A DNA stretch of 64,000 nt from Dromiciops gliroides (lineage: Eukaryota > Chordata > Mammalia > Microbiotheria > Microbiotheriidae). Under the pieces are notes generated by a model. That model was not told the DNA's origin. It saw only the letters and a list, made by a program, of their open reading frames with translations, and did not search any database. How positions within the stretch are numbered: position 1 is the first letter of the stretch; the number at the start of each line of letters is the position of its first letter. The stretch is taken from contig NC_057862.1 of NCBI RefSeq assembly GCF_019393635.1, forward strand, positions 265,126,441 through 265,190,440. The letters are read 5' to 3'. Made by a program: the position numbers and the translations under genes. Positions 11,676-21,959 of the stretch are shown in pieces.

Positions 11676-11762
11676 CATCCACTGCCAATATACCAGCTCC
11701 ATATGCTTCCACTCCAGAAAAGCTTCCAGGCAAGAATTTTCTGATTCCAACTGCTGCAACAG
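11676..11762 (-). CDS. TEDC1: TEDC1 coding exon 6
   Basis: 87 nt, 29 codons, phase 0 at both ends. The acceptor is CTGTTTCAG just above 11762 and the donor is ATG|GTAAAT at 11676/11675. The peptide starts LLQQLESEN and ends ELVYWQWM. It is a predicted helix rich in Leu, Glu and Gln, and corresponds to the human stretch ending in VFWQWM. A 92-bp-arm hairpin lies 114 bp upstream in intron 5. Because the exon ends in a donor, at least one more exon must lie outside the window. I looked for one on the minus strand down to position 1 and found none. Confidence 0.9.
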
Positions 11763-11876
11763 CTGAAACAGAAAGGCAAACCCCAAATGAGAAAAAAGAG
11801 AACCCATGGGGCACCTATGCATACCACCATCCTCTCAGTCACCCAGACTGTGCCCCACCCCAATCCACCAGTAGCC

Positions 11877-12098
11877 AAGACTTGTTTTTACATTAGTAAC
11901 ATCTCTAAGAAATGCTCTGTTCTCTCTCCTGACATTCCTGATACAGGCCCTCAACATCTCATGACTGTCTAGACTGTTGCAACAGCCAGTTGAAATGGTC
12001 TCCCTACAGTCATGAGATGTTGAGGGCCTGTATCAGGAATGTCAGGAGAGAGAACAGAGCATTTCTTAAGAGATGTTACAAATGTAAAAACAAGTCTT
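11877..12098. repeat. Near-perfect inverted repeat (92/93-bp arms, 37-bp loop)
   Basis: The left arm 11877-11968 is the reverse complement of the right arm 12006-12098, with one mismatch and one 1-bp indel by eye. The arms begin AAGACTTGTTTTTACATT and meet at CATGACTGT/ACAGTCATG. The left arm and loop read like an L2 fragment (CAGGCCCTCAACATCTCATG, then GACTGTTGCAACAGCC), so the right arm looks like an inverted copy of it. It lies in TEDC1 intron 5, 114 bp from exon 6. Confidence 0.95.
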
Positions 12099-12109
12099 TT
12101 TCTTTGTCA

Positions 12110-12690
12110 TTTATTCATAGGTACTTAAACTCTTTCCCTTGATTGGAAGGCCATATATCCTTCTTCCATTAGTAAACTCTGTTGGTTTATCTGTTTATTT
12201 TCTGGGACTTTTAGTTTTCTTCCTCCTTATATTTCTTTAGTCCTTTTCCTCTATTTTATTTTTGCTCACTTTCTAACTCTTTTCATGGATATATTCCTAG
12301 AGGTTGGATGTAAAAGAATCTCAGCTCCTCCCAAGCTGGGTAATTCATTTATGGGTAGTCTTGTGAAACTCTTTTGTCCAGGTTGTGCTAGAGTAGGGTA
12401 GGGTATATTGAGTGAGAGTTCGTTAATTAGGGATTATTGGCTTGTTGTCCTTTTAGTTCATCGACTTTTTTTATCTTGTTTGAATTCTTGTTAAGACAAC
12501 TGAAATTGCTTTATCTCTGATGCACAATTCCTACTTTGGAGAAGTTTGGCAAAGGCTTTTGGGATCAGAAAAAAATGTCTAGCTTTACATCTTGTTGGTC
12601 ATTTGAGCAGATGTCTGTATTATTTGCTATTAATTTTGTATTTACTTCTGTTCATATCGAATCCACTTAATAAAAAAAAATTCCTTGATG
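12110..12690. other. Intron 5 sequence without recognised features
   Basis: T-rich and apparently single-copy. I see no exon-like open frame with splice borders. Confidence 0.6.
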
Positions 12691-13335
12691 GTCAAGTCAA
12701 GCATTTTTTAAGTACCTAGTATGTGTCTGACAGTGCTAAGGATTCAAAGAAAGTAAAAAAACAGTCTCCACTCTCAGGGAGATTATGGTCTAATGTGAGA
12801 GACAACATGCAAACACTTGTGTGCAGAGAAGATATATATATATATATATATAAAAATATATTGTGTGTGTGTGTTTGTGTCTGGGTGTCTGTGTGGCATG
12901 AAGATTAAGGAGGACTGGAAAGACTTCTTGCAGAAAGTGGGTCTTTAGTTGAGACATGAAGGAAGCCAGGGAAACTAGGAGGCAGAGACAAGGAAGAAGA
13001 AAATTCTAGGCATGGGGAGAGCCAGGAATAACGTCTAGAATTGGAGGATGGGAAGTATTATGAGAGAAACTAGCAAGGAGGCCAATGTCACCGTATGACT
13101 GAATACTGAGTAAGGTATACAAAGCCGAGAAAGATGGGAGGGGACCAGGTCGTGAAGTGCTTTAAACACCAAACAGTGGATTTTCTTGTGATAGGAAGCC
13201 AATGGAATTTATTAAGGGGGATGGCATGGTCAAGTCTGAGTTTCAGGAAGATTATGTTGGCAATTGAGTGGAGGATAGACTGGAGAGGTGCGAGACTTGA
13301 AATACTTATCCCAAAAAGATACCTTTAAGGTCTAG
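12690..13335 (-). repeat. L2-clade LINE, antisense
   Basis: It starts with the reversed L2 3' end (AAGTACCTAGTATGTGTCTG). It then runs through CTTCTTGCAGAAAGTGGGTC, ATTCTAGGCATGGGGAGAGC and GAAGTGCTTTAAACACCAAA. TA and GT repeats at about 12833-12890 interrupt it. Confidence 0.75.
12833..12890. repeat. (TA)n then (GT)n simple repeat
   Basis: A TA run at about 12833-12852 is followed by a GT-rich run at 12861-12890. Confidence 0.9.
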
Positions 13336-13346
13336 TACTGTGTTTG

Positions 13347-13351
13347 TTCTC

Positions 13352-13388
<37 letters not shown>

Positions 13389-13394
13389 CCCCCC
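13347..13394. repeat. (TC)n run ending in a C-run
   Basis: CT dinucleotides at 13353-13386 are followed by a C-run, forming a pyrimidine tract. Confidence 0.9.
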
Positions 13395-13439
13395 TTTCCT
13401 AACCCTTACCTCAGCTCTCCATGGCCTCCCACCCCACCC

Positions 13440-13835
13440 ACACCCAAAAAATAAAATAAAATATGACCTGAAAACCATAAAAATAAAAGTCCTAGAAGAA
13501 AAAACTTGAAGAGACTTACATGAACTGATGTATAATGAAGTGAACAGAGGCAAGAGAATGTTGTACACAGTAACAACAATACTATATGATGAAGAACTGT
13601 GAATGACTTAGCTATTCTCAACAATATAATGATCCAAGACAATCCTAAAGGACTAATGATAAAAGAACTGAACTGAATATAGACTGAAGGATGTTATTTT
13701 TCAGTTTTCCTTTTTTTTTTCCTTTTGAGTCTTCTTATACAAAATGACTAATATGGAAATGTTTTACATTTTAAAAAAAGAATCACATAAGAATACATAA
13801 AAGTACTTTGAAAAAAATCCTGTAAATAAAAGCAG
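13440..13835 (+). repeat. L1 3' end
   Basis: AGAGACTTACATGAACTGAT, GAAGTGAACAGAGGCAAGAG and GATCCAAGACAATCCTAAAG mark the end of ORF2 and the 3' UTR of the marsupial L1. Confidence 0.85.
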
Positions 13836-13879
13836 AAGGACAGATGTACTTAGAGACTGCCATCATCACCAGATGAGGG

Positions 13880-15660
13880 CTTGGCTTGAGGAACAAAGAT
13901 GGTGGAGAGACAACAGGAAGTTGCCTTAGTTCTCCCTAATTCTCCTTGAAACAATTTTAAATGACACTTCAAAATGAATTGTGGAGCAACAGAACACACA
14001 AAAGAATGGGCAAAACAATTTTCTAGCCCAAGATAACTTAGAATGACTGCAGGAATGATGTCTTAACTGGGTAAAAGGGGAGCACAGCCCAACACAGGTG
14101 GTGGCTGGACAAGCCAGGAGGAGGACCTTAGCCCTAGCATAGATCAACAACCAAGGTCCTGCAGCCCTGGCTAAGCAGGCTAGTGGTACAATAAGCCAAC
14201 TGTGAGGTCTTCAGCTCCAATATAACAGGATAATGGCCAGGCCTGGCAGGCCCAGATGCCCCAGTACAAGAGAACCGCCAACCCCAAAGCCACTGGTGCA
14301 ACAGGCACAACTAGTCCCAGCAATGCCGGCACATGAGGCGAGCCACAAGCCATGGAGGACCCAGCAAGCTGCCATTCCCAGAGGGCCCCATACAGCAAGA
14401 CACCAGGCACCTGGCCTTGACACAAGAAGCTTGGGACAGAGTCCCCGGTACCCCAGGAACAAAACTCAGCTTTAAGAGTCATGAAATACACTGAAAAATT
14501 AGAAGAAGAAAAAAAAGCCCTCACCATAGAAAGCGACTATGGTAAAGGAAAGACCAAAACACAAACTCAAAAAAGGAAAACAATGTCAAAATGCCTACAT
14601 ATGAAGCCTCAAAGAGAAATATGAATTGGTCTCAAGGATAAAAAGGCCTCCCAAAAGAACTAAAGGATTTTAAAAATCAAATAAGAGAGGGAAAAGAAAA
14701 AATGGCAAAAGAAATGAGTTATACAAGAGAATTCTGAAAAAAATTCAATAGGTTCATAAAGGCAGCACAAAAATAGGAAAATATGTACAAAAATTAAATG
14801 AAGAAAACAACTCCTTGAAAAGTAAAAGTAGACAAATGGAAAAGGAAGAACAAAAACTAACTGAAGACAACAATTCCTTAAAAATCAGAATTGGACAAAT
14901 GGAAGCTAATGAATGCAGAAAACATCAATAATCAATCAAACAAAATAAAAAGAATGAAAAATAGAAGAAAATATAAAATATCTCATGGGAAAAACAACTG
15001 ACCTAAAAAAAAGATCAAGGAGAAGAGATGATTTAAGAATTATTGAACTACATGAAAGCCATGAATAAAAACAGAACCTAGACAGAATTTTTCAAGAAAT
15101 TATCAAGGAAGGGGCAGCTAGGGGCAGCTAGGTGGCGATAAAGCACCGGCCTTGGATTCAAGAGGACCTGAGTTCAATTCCAACCTCAGACACTTGACAC
15201 TTGCTAGCTGTGTGACCCTGGGCAAGTCACTTAACCCCCATTGCCTTGCCAAAAAAACAAACAAACAAACAAAAAAAAAAAAAGGAAGGGGCAGCTAGGT
15301 GGTGCAGTGGATAAAGCACTGGTCCTAGATTCAGAAGGACCTGAGTTCAAATCCAGCTTCAGAAACTTGATACTTGCTAGCTATGTGACCTTGGGCAAGT
15401 CACTTAACCCTTATTAGCCCACACCAAAAAAAAAAAATTTTTTTTTAAAAAGAAAGAAAGAAGAAATTATCAAGGAAAAATGCTCTGGTATCCTAGAACC
15501 AGAGAGTAAAATAATAATTTTTAAAACCCCACTGATCACCTCCGGAAAGAGATCCCAAAATGAAAACTTCCAAATTCTAAAACTCTGTGGTCATGGAGAA
15601 AATACTGCAAGCAGTCAGAAAGAAACAATTCAAATACCACAGAGCTATGACTATAAGAAT
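13880..15660 (+). repeat. L1 5' leader and ORF1, degraded
   Basis: The leader starts near AACAAAGATGGTGGAGAGAC, the usual L1 5' motif. ORF1 relics include ATATGAATTGGTCTCAAGGA, AATTGGACAAATGGAAGCTA and CACTGATCACCTCCGGAAAG. ORF1 is broken by stops and interrupted at 15111-15460 by two SINEs. Confidence 0.8.
15111..15460 (+). repeat. Two tandem CORE-SINEs within one target duplication
   Basis: SINE A is about 15111-15282, with a doubled head GGGGCAGCTAGGGGCAGCTA. SINE B is about 15289-15460. The 17-bp duplication AAGAAATTATCAAGGAA flanks the pair at 15094-15110 and 15461-15477. Between the SINEs only AAGGAA, the last 6 bases of it, is present. Confidence 0.85.
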
Positions 15661-15664
15661 TATA

Positions 15665-16115
15665 TTAATTATTACTATTGTGCTATAAGAAATGATAAGC
15701 TTGCACAAAATGATGAGAAATGAGCAGAAGCAAGAGAATACCTTATACAGTAATAGCAATATTATTTTAAGGACAACTTTGAGTGAACGAGTTATTTTGT
15801 CTATTATAAATATGAAAGTTAACTATAAGGGTCATTTAAAGAAAGATGCTATCTGCATCCAGAGAAAGAACTGATAAATAAATGTATGCATAAGATCTCA
15901 TAAATATTTATATGTACATAGGTATGTACACACACACCCCATTTTTGTCTAGTGGTAGCCATCTCTGGAGGCAAGGGGAAGAAAAAAGAAATTGACATGA
16001 TGATGTTGTTGTATATTTGAAAGGAATTAACAAGTTGTACATAGTATATTTGCAATTTCACATACAATCATCTTTTTATTATACTATATTATGGAAATGC
16101 TTGTTTTATTCCATA
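15665..16115 (+). repeat. L1 3' UTR of a second subfamily
   Basis: ATTGTGCTATAAGAAATGAT leads into a 3' UTR with GGTAGCCATCTCTGGAGGCA and ATGGAAATGCTTGTTTTATT. The same type recurs at 32300-32485. Confidence 0.7.
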
Positions 16116-16139
16116 AATTAATTTTTTTTCAAATCTGTA

Positions 16140-17290
16140 CTCATCTTCATGACTGTGATCAGAAGTAAAACACTGGTGAGACAGATTGAAAAGAGAAAAA
16201 AGTATAAACAGGGGAAAATAGATTGAGAGGAACATATGGTAAGCATAACTATGAATGTGACTGGGATGTACTCAGCCATAAAATGGAAATGAATAGCAGA
16301 ATGGATTAAAAACCAGACTCCTGCAGTATGCTATTTACAAGAAACACATTTGAAGCAGAGGTCTCTGGTAAAAAGCTAGAGCAGAATATATTACACTTCA
16401 GCTACTAAAGTTAAAAAAAAAAGGTGGCAATCATGATCTCTGAAAAAGCAGAGGCAAAAACAGATTTAATTAAAAGAAACAAGGTAGGAAAACTACATCT
16501 TCCTAAAAGATCCTAAAAGATAATGAAAGGGGCAGCTAGGTGGCACACTGGATAGAGCACTGGCTCTGGATTCGGGAGGACCTGAGTTCAAATCTGGCCT
16601 CAGATACTTGATACTTAACTAGCTGTGTGACCCTGGGCAAGTCACTTAACCCCAATTGCCTCACCAAAAAAAAAAAAAAGAAAGAAAGAAAGAGAAGATA
16701 ATGAAGTAGTATCAATATTAAACATATATGCACCAAATGGTGTGGCATCTAAATTTTTGAAGAAGCTGAATGAGTTTATAGGAGAAAATAGACAGTAAAA
16801 CTATACTAGTGGGAGATCTCAACTTTCCCCTCACAGAACTAGATAAATTTAACCAAAAAAAATAAACAAGAAAGAAGTTAAGGAGGAGAATAGAAATTTT
16901 AGAAAAGTTAGATATGATAGAACTATGAAGAAAAATGAATGGGGATGGAAAGGAATATACATTTTTCTCAGCAGTACATGGCACCTACAGAAAAACTAAC
17001 CATGTATTAGGGCATAAAACCTCACAATCAAATGCAGAAAGGCAGAAATATTTAATATATCCTTTTCAGGTCATGATGCAATAAAAATTACATTTAATAA
17101 AGAGCATGGGGAAAGACATTAAAAATTAATTGGAAACTAAATAATCTAATCCCAAAGAATTTCATCAAAGACAAAGACAACAAATGAGACAACATAAAAT
17201 TTATGGGATGCAGCCAAAGCAGTAGTTAGGGGAAAATTTATACTTCTAAACACTTACATCAATAAAATAGAGAAAGAACAGATCATGCAA
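16140..17290 (+). repeat. L1 ORF2 5' part (endonuclease region)
   Basis: AACTATGAATGTGACTGGGA (the ORF2 start region), GCAGAATGGATTAAAAACCA, ATTTACAAGAAACACATTTG and CAGGTCATGATGCAATAAAA follow the order of the L1 endonuclease domain. Stops are present. A SINE sits at 16529-16691. Confidence 0.8.
16529..16691 (+). repeat. tRNA-headed CORE-SINE
   Basis: Complete copy with a tail of A and GAAA units, inserted in L1 ORF2 (flanking AAAGATAATGAA at about 16517 and 16693). Confidence 0.92.
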
Positions 17291-17710
17291 CTAAAAAAGC
17301 CAGAAGCAATCCTGTAAGCCAGCCAGCTCCCCCTAGCCCCCAGAAAAGCCAGCAGACTGCAGCACAGCAAGGCCACACCCCAGATGCCCAACCCCCAAGG
17401 ATAGGACACCAGTGAGACCCTATGCCCCCAGGAAAGATGAACAGCAAGATCATTTCCCCATGGCCAGCCAGCAAAAAAGTCCTATTTCCATAGCAACACA
17501 GAAGGAAGGCCCCCACCCCCTGGAGCAGAAATCCCATACCCAGGGGAGGCCAGAATGGAGGCTCAACCCCCTCAACCCCCAGTACAAGCCAGTTGAGAGG
17601 CCTCCCCTCCAGTGCAAGCCAGCAGCTAGGCCCTTGAAGACCAGTGCAAGCCAGAATAAAGACCCTGAGCCCCAGCTCAAGAAGCTTGGGACAGTGCAGT
17701 CAAGAGCCTA
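17291..17710 (+). repeat. L1 5' leader fragment
   Basis: This C-rich leader (AGCCAGCCAGCTCCCCCTAG ... CAAGAAGCTTGGGACAGTGC) resembles the leader at 14240-14450. It is open in some frames but has no codon-like character. Confidence 0.6.
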
Positions 17711-17782
17711 ACTATCACATAAAAATATCAAGTAACAAAATAGGCCTAAAAAATGAGGGAGGAGAAAACAAAAAGACAACTT

Positions 17783-17912
17783 GAGGCCAAATTTGAACTC
17801 AGGTCCTCCTGAATACAGGGCCCATGCTTTATGCACTTACTAGCTGTGTGACCCTGGGCAAGTCACTTAACCCTCATTGTCCCAGCAAAAACAAAAAACA
17901 AAAACACAAACA
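17783..17912. repeat. CORE-SINE with inverted 5' half
   Basis: 17783-17832 is the antisense of the tRNA-like head half (AAATTTGAACTCAGGTCCTC). It switches directly to the sense core ACTTACTAGCTGTGTGACCC at about 17833 and ends in an A-rich tail. The breakpoints are adjacent in SINE coordinates. Confidence 0.85.
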
Positions 17913-17939
17913 AAAAAAGATAAATATAAATCAAAAAAA

Positions 17940-18245
17940 TCTTCAGGTTTCCCTTCATACCCAGCAAAGTAGCAAACATGAAAAGAAAGAGGATTAGTCA
18001 ATGTTGGAGGAAATATGTAAATAGGGGTGCTTTAATATCGCCGGTAAAAATGTGAATTAGTACAACCTTTATATGAAACTTTGGAATTATGGGAAGGGAC
18101 TAAAAGTGTATATACCCTTTTACCAGCTTGTACCCAAAGAGATGAAAAAAAAGGCCCCATATGTATTAAAATATTTATAGCAATACTTTTTTTGTGGTAG
18201 CAAAGAACTGGAAATAAAGTAAATGCCCAATGATTGGGATATACA
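17940..18245 (+). repeat. L1 ORF2 C-terminal fragment
   Basis: AAATATTTATAGCAATACTT, TGGTAGCAAAGAACTGGAAA and AAATGCCCAATGATTGGGAT match the ORF2 end of other copies. Confidence 0.75.
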
Positions 18246-18800
18246 AATTGTCGGTCAATAAGCATTTACTAAGTACCTACTATGTGCCAAGCACTGTGCT
18301 AAGTACTGGGATACAAAGAAAGACACCAGCCTTCAAGTTCACATTCTAATTGGGGAGACCATGAAAACAACTACACGCAAACAAGATAAATTCAGAGATG
18401 TTCAATCCAAGATACATCCAGGATAATTTAGAGGTGTTCAATCGAGGAAAGACATTTGCATTAAGGGGATGAAGAAAGGTTTCTTGTAGAAAGTGTAAAT
18501 GTAGCTAGGAATTAAAGGAAATCTAGGGAAGGCAGGAAACAAAGACAAAGAAGGAGAATATTCTAGGCTTAGGGAACAGCCAGAAAAAAATGCTCCAAGC
18601 CTAGAAATGGTATGTGTTCTGTGAGGAACTACAAGGAGGCCAGTGTCTCTGATTACAGAGTACTATGACAGAGAATAAAGTATAAGAAAACCAGAAATGT
18701 AAAAAGGACAATGAATTGTGAAAGGCTTTGAATGCCAAAAAGGATTTCATATTTGATCCTGGAGCTAATACAGAGCTACTGCCAATTTTGGTAAATGGAG
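18246..18800 (-). repeat. L2-clade LINE, antisense
   Basis: It begins with the reversed L2 3' end (CAATAAGCATTTACTAAGTA ... AAGCACTGTGCTAAGTACTG). It then shows TTTCTTGTAGAAAGTGTAAA and GTGAAAGGCTTTGAATGCCA. Confidence 0.8.
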
Positions 18801-18840
18801 AGTAAGGGAATATTACTGTGCTATTAGAAAGGATTAATAC

Positions 18841-19018
18841 GGGGCAGCTAGGTGGCACAGTGGATAAAGCACTGGCCCTGGATTCAGGAGTACCTGAGTT
18901 CAAATCCGGCCTCAGACACTTGACACTTACTAGCTGTGTGACCCTGGGCAAGTCACTTAACCCCATTGCCCCGCAAAAAACAAAAACAAAAAACAAAACA
19001 ACAACAACAAAAAAAAGT
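18841..19018 (+). repeat. tRNA-headed CORE-SINE
   Basis: Complete copy. The target duplication is GATTAATAC (18832-18840 and 19019-19027), inside an L1 3' end (18805-19290). Confidence 0.92.
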
Positions 19019-19304
19019 GATTAATACAGGGAAGCTTATATGACCTGATGCAAACTGAAGTTAGCAGAACCCAAGAAAATAGAAAAATAGTATACACAAT
19101 AATTAGAATGTAAATAACAACAAAATAAGAATTGAAAGCTCTGAAATTATAATAAACAAGCTTGCCCCAAAAGGAGAAATATAAGAAGGCTCCTTCTCCA
19201 ACTTCTTAATATAGGTGGAGGACTACAGATGTGGAACAACATATATAATGCTGGTTTACAATTTTCAATGTTGGTTAGTTTTACTGGACAACTTATTTTC
19301 CCAC

Positions 19305-19453
19305 TTTTTTTTGTTGTTTTAGGTGGGGCAATGGGGATTAAGTGACTTGCCCAGGGTCACACAGCTAGTAATGGTCAAGTGTCTGAGGCGAAATTTGAAC
19401 TCAGGTCCTCCTGAATCCAGGGCCGGTGCTTTATCCACTGCGCCACCTAGCTG
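19305..19453 (-). repeat. tRNA-headed CORE-SINE
   Basis: Antisense copy. Its head CGCCACCTAGCTG is at the high end, 135 bp from TEDC1 exon 5. Confidence 0.92.
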
Positions 19454-19586
19454 AGCTCCCCCCCACACTTTTTAATTATTTATTATAAAGAAGTTGGTTC
19501 TCCCAGCATATCAACAAAAAAAAATTTTTTTTATAATAATTTTCCTGGATCCAAGAAAACCCTGTAGATGCCATCACCAGTCTTAC

Positions 19587-19685
19587 TTGCTTGCTACTTT
19601 CTGGGAACCTGAGGAGTTCTGTTTCAGGGACAGAGAGATGGCCAATGCTCTGGTCAGGATGACAGCCTCTTGTGTACAAATGAAT
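19587..19685 (-). CDS. TEDC1: TEDC1 coding exon 5
   Basis: 99 nt, 33 codons, phase 0 at both ends. The acceptor is TTTGTTTCAG|ATT at 19685 and the donor is CAA|GTAAGA at 19587/19586. The peptide starts IHLYTRGCHPDQSIGHLSV and ends PESSKQ. This is the best-conserved block of the protein: the human counterpart reads IHLYTRGCH with the same DQS and HLSV spacing. It is unlike the surrounding repeats, with no stops and clean splice sites on both sides. Neighbouring exons are 7.8 kb and 9.0 kb away. Confidence 0.94.
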
Positions 19686-19734
19686 CTGAAACAAATAAAA
19701 ATTAATTTAAAAAAATAATCAAAAACTAACATTG

Positions 19735-20000
19735 GTAATTTCCAGTAAAATGGCAGAGAAAAAGGTCATGAAAGAGCCCAGTTACCAAAGCTCCCCAAAT
19801 AAGCAGAAATTGGAACACCAGAGAGGGAAGAAGAGAGGGGAGAGAAGAGAGCAAACACAATAAAATACTCAAAAAGAATAATCTCACAAAAAAAGGAAAA
19901 GGAAGGGAAATAAGCAAGAAGAAAAAATCTCTAATACTATAAACAAATATATATATACATTTTTAAACACACCAAAGAGAAGGTATAAGAAGGGTAAAGT
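19735..20000 (+). repeat. Probable L1 5' leader fragment
   Basis: AAAATGGCAGAGAAAAAGGT followed by CAGTTACCAAAGCTCC-type text resembles a diverged L1 leader. The rest is A-rich. Confidence 0.4.
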
Positions 20001-20034
20001 AACAAATTTATTTCAACACCCCAGGAAATGATAC

Positions 20035-20935
20035 CTAGCTCTGTCCTACCTTTCCAGTCTTCTTAAACCTTACTCCCTGACAAATAACTTCAATTCTGTG
20101 ATCCTGGTCTCCTGGCTGTTCCACCAATAAGACATTCCATTTTCTCTGGCTGTCCCCCATGCCTGGAACTCTCTCCCTTCTCCACTAGACTACTGATCTC
20201 CCTGTCTTTCCTACTAAAATCCTACCTTCTGTTGGAAGCCTTTCCCAACCCTTCTTAATTCTAGTACCTTCCTTCTGTTAACTATTTCCTATTTATCCTG
20301 TATATAACTTGCTTTATATATATTTGTTAGCACATTGTCTCTCCCAATTACACTGTAAATTCCTTAAGAGTAAGGACTATCTTTTCCCTCTTTTGCACTT
20401 TTTTTTTCACACTTTTTTGCCCAAGTGTGAGAAACGGTCTTGGTCTCTATCTCAGACAAAAGTCAAGACAAAGATCTCAGTCTGGTACGAAGCAGAAAGG
20501 CCAATTTATGATGATCTTGCAAGAAAGGGCACACACTTTCAAAGAAGTTGTGTACCTTACAGTTAGTGCAGAAAGCTTTTATCCTATGTGCTAAGCAAAA
20601 TTTCCCTCTCACTTTTCTCTACTGGCTGGATACTCTGGATGTACAATCTTTGCAACACTCCTAATTCATATTAACTCCGCCCTGCCCCAAGGGTCATAAA
20701 ATGCATGTCATATAACTATCCTAAGGTCACTTTCCTGTTATTCCATACTGAGGAGCACACAGGAAACATCTGTGCATTATTCTATAGAGGAGCTATTCTG
20801 AGGTGGCTTTCCTGTTACTCCAAAATGAGGAGCACACAGGAAACATCTGTGCATTCCACACACCAAGGATTAACACAATGCCTAGGGTATTAGTGTAGAG
20901 TTTATTGAGTAGAGGTGTGACCTAGTAGGCAGTTA
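20035..20935 (+). repeat. L2-clade LINE 3' end, split by a solo LTR
   Basis: TGGCTGTTCCACCAATAAGA, TTTCTCTGGCTGTCCCCCAT, GAAGCCTTTCCCAACCCTTC and TTCCTATTTATCCTGTATAT are diagnostic. The final part (CACAATGCCTAGGGTATTAG) continues after 20868. Confidence 0.85.
20426..20862 (-). mobile_element. Solo LTR of an endogenous retrovirus
   Basis: This 437-bp element starts TGTGAGAAAC and ends TTCCACACA (TG...CA ends). It is flanked by the 5-bp duplication CCAAG (20421-20425 and 20863-20867). On the minus strand it has an internal direct repeat of about 75 bp near its start (copies around 20728-20800 and 20801-20862) and a TATA-like GGATAAAAG, which suggests minus orientation. No internal viral genes are present. 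It is a broken remnant in an L2 copy; family is not determined, and a 5-bp duplication is compatible with several classes. Confidence 0.75.
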
Positions 20936-21129
20936 AATGTTTGACTGATTGATAGATATTAATAAATGACCTAGATATAAAAGGCCTCATTTCAAACAAA
21001 TTAGAGGGGCAGTGATTAGCACAGTGCCTAGAGCATTAGTGTACCTGTAATGGAGCAGAAAAGGCTATTCCATTCCCACCTATAGATTAAAAAAGAGATA
21101 TATAATGATAGGAGATAAAAAGTCACTTT

Positions 21130-21955
21130 TTATTACATAAAATTAAAAGGTTTCTGCATTTTTAAAAAAAACGGTTTCTGCATATAAAAAAATGCAGTTA
21201 GAATTAGAAGGAAAATAGTCAACCAGGGAAAAAATTTTCTGCGAACTTCTCTAATAAAAGTCTAATATCTAAGATATATGGCACTGATTCAAGCTGAAAG
21301 GAATGATAGTCATTTCCCAATAGATAAAAGATCAATGGATATGAAGCCTCAGTTCATGTGGAAAGAAATCCAAGGTATCAGAAATCATTTGAAAAAATGT
21401 TCCAAATCGTTGATAAGGGAAATGTATATTAAAACAACTCCAAGATTCCACCTCATACCCATGAGATTGGCAAAGATAAAACAGTAACAATTGTTGGAGG
21501 GTTGTAGAAGGTACACTAATGCTCTACTGACTGGGCTGTGAGTTGGTCCAGCAATTCTGAAAAGCAATTTTGAACTACACCCAAAATCGCTAAAATATTC
21601 ATCTAACTCTTTGACCTGGCAACATATACCCCAGAGAGACCAAAGAAAGAAGGAATGGACCTTACATACAAAGATATTTATGAAAGTCTTTTTTGTTTTG
21701 CAAAGGACTGGAAACTAAAGAGGTGCCTACCTATTGGGGAATGGATGCATTATGGTACATTAATATAATAGAAGAATATTAAAACATAAGAAAGAGTAAA
21801 AGGTCAAAAAAACCTGGGAAGTCATATATGAACTGAAACAGTAAAGTAAACAGAATCACAAAACCAATTTAGACAATACTTAAAATTTGCAAAAAAAAAA
21901 AAACAAAAAAAAAATCCCAAACCTTTGAGACTTAAGTTCAACACAATAAACAATT
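21130..21955 (+). repeat. L1 ORF2 C-terminal part and 3' end
   Basis: GGCACTGATTCAAGCTGAAA, GAAATCATTTGAAAAAATGT, CCACCTCATACCCATGAGAT and TATTGGGGAATGGATGCATT follow the L1 ORF2 end. Stops break the frame. Confidence 0.8.
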
Positions 21956-21959
21956 ACAA

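Noticed and set aside
14180-14527. 115-codon minus-strand open frame with hydrophobic residues
   Set aside because: Antisense of the C-rich L1 5' leader; the similar leader at 17291-17710 gives the same kind of frame.
18601-18996. 131-codon minus-strand open frame
   Set aside because: A fusion of antisense SINE and L2 text; the LSDLPRVTQLVSVKCLR phrase recurs at every antisense SINE.
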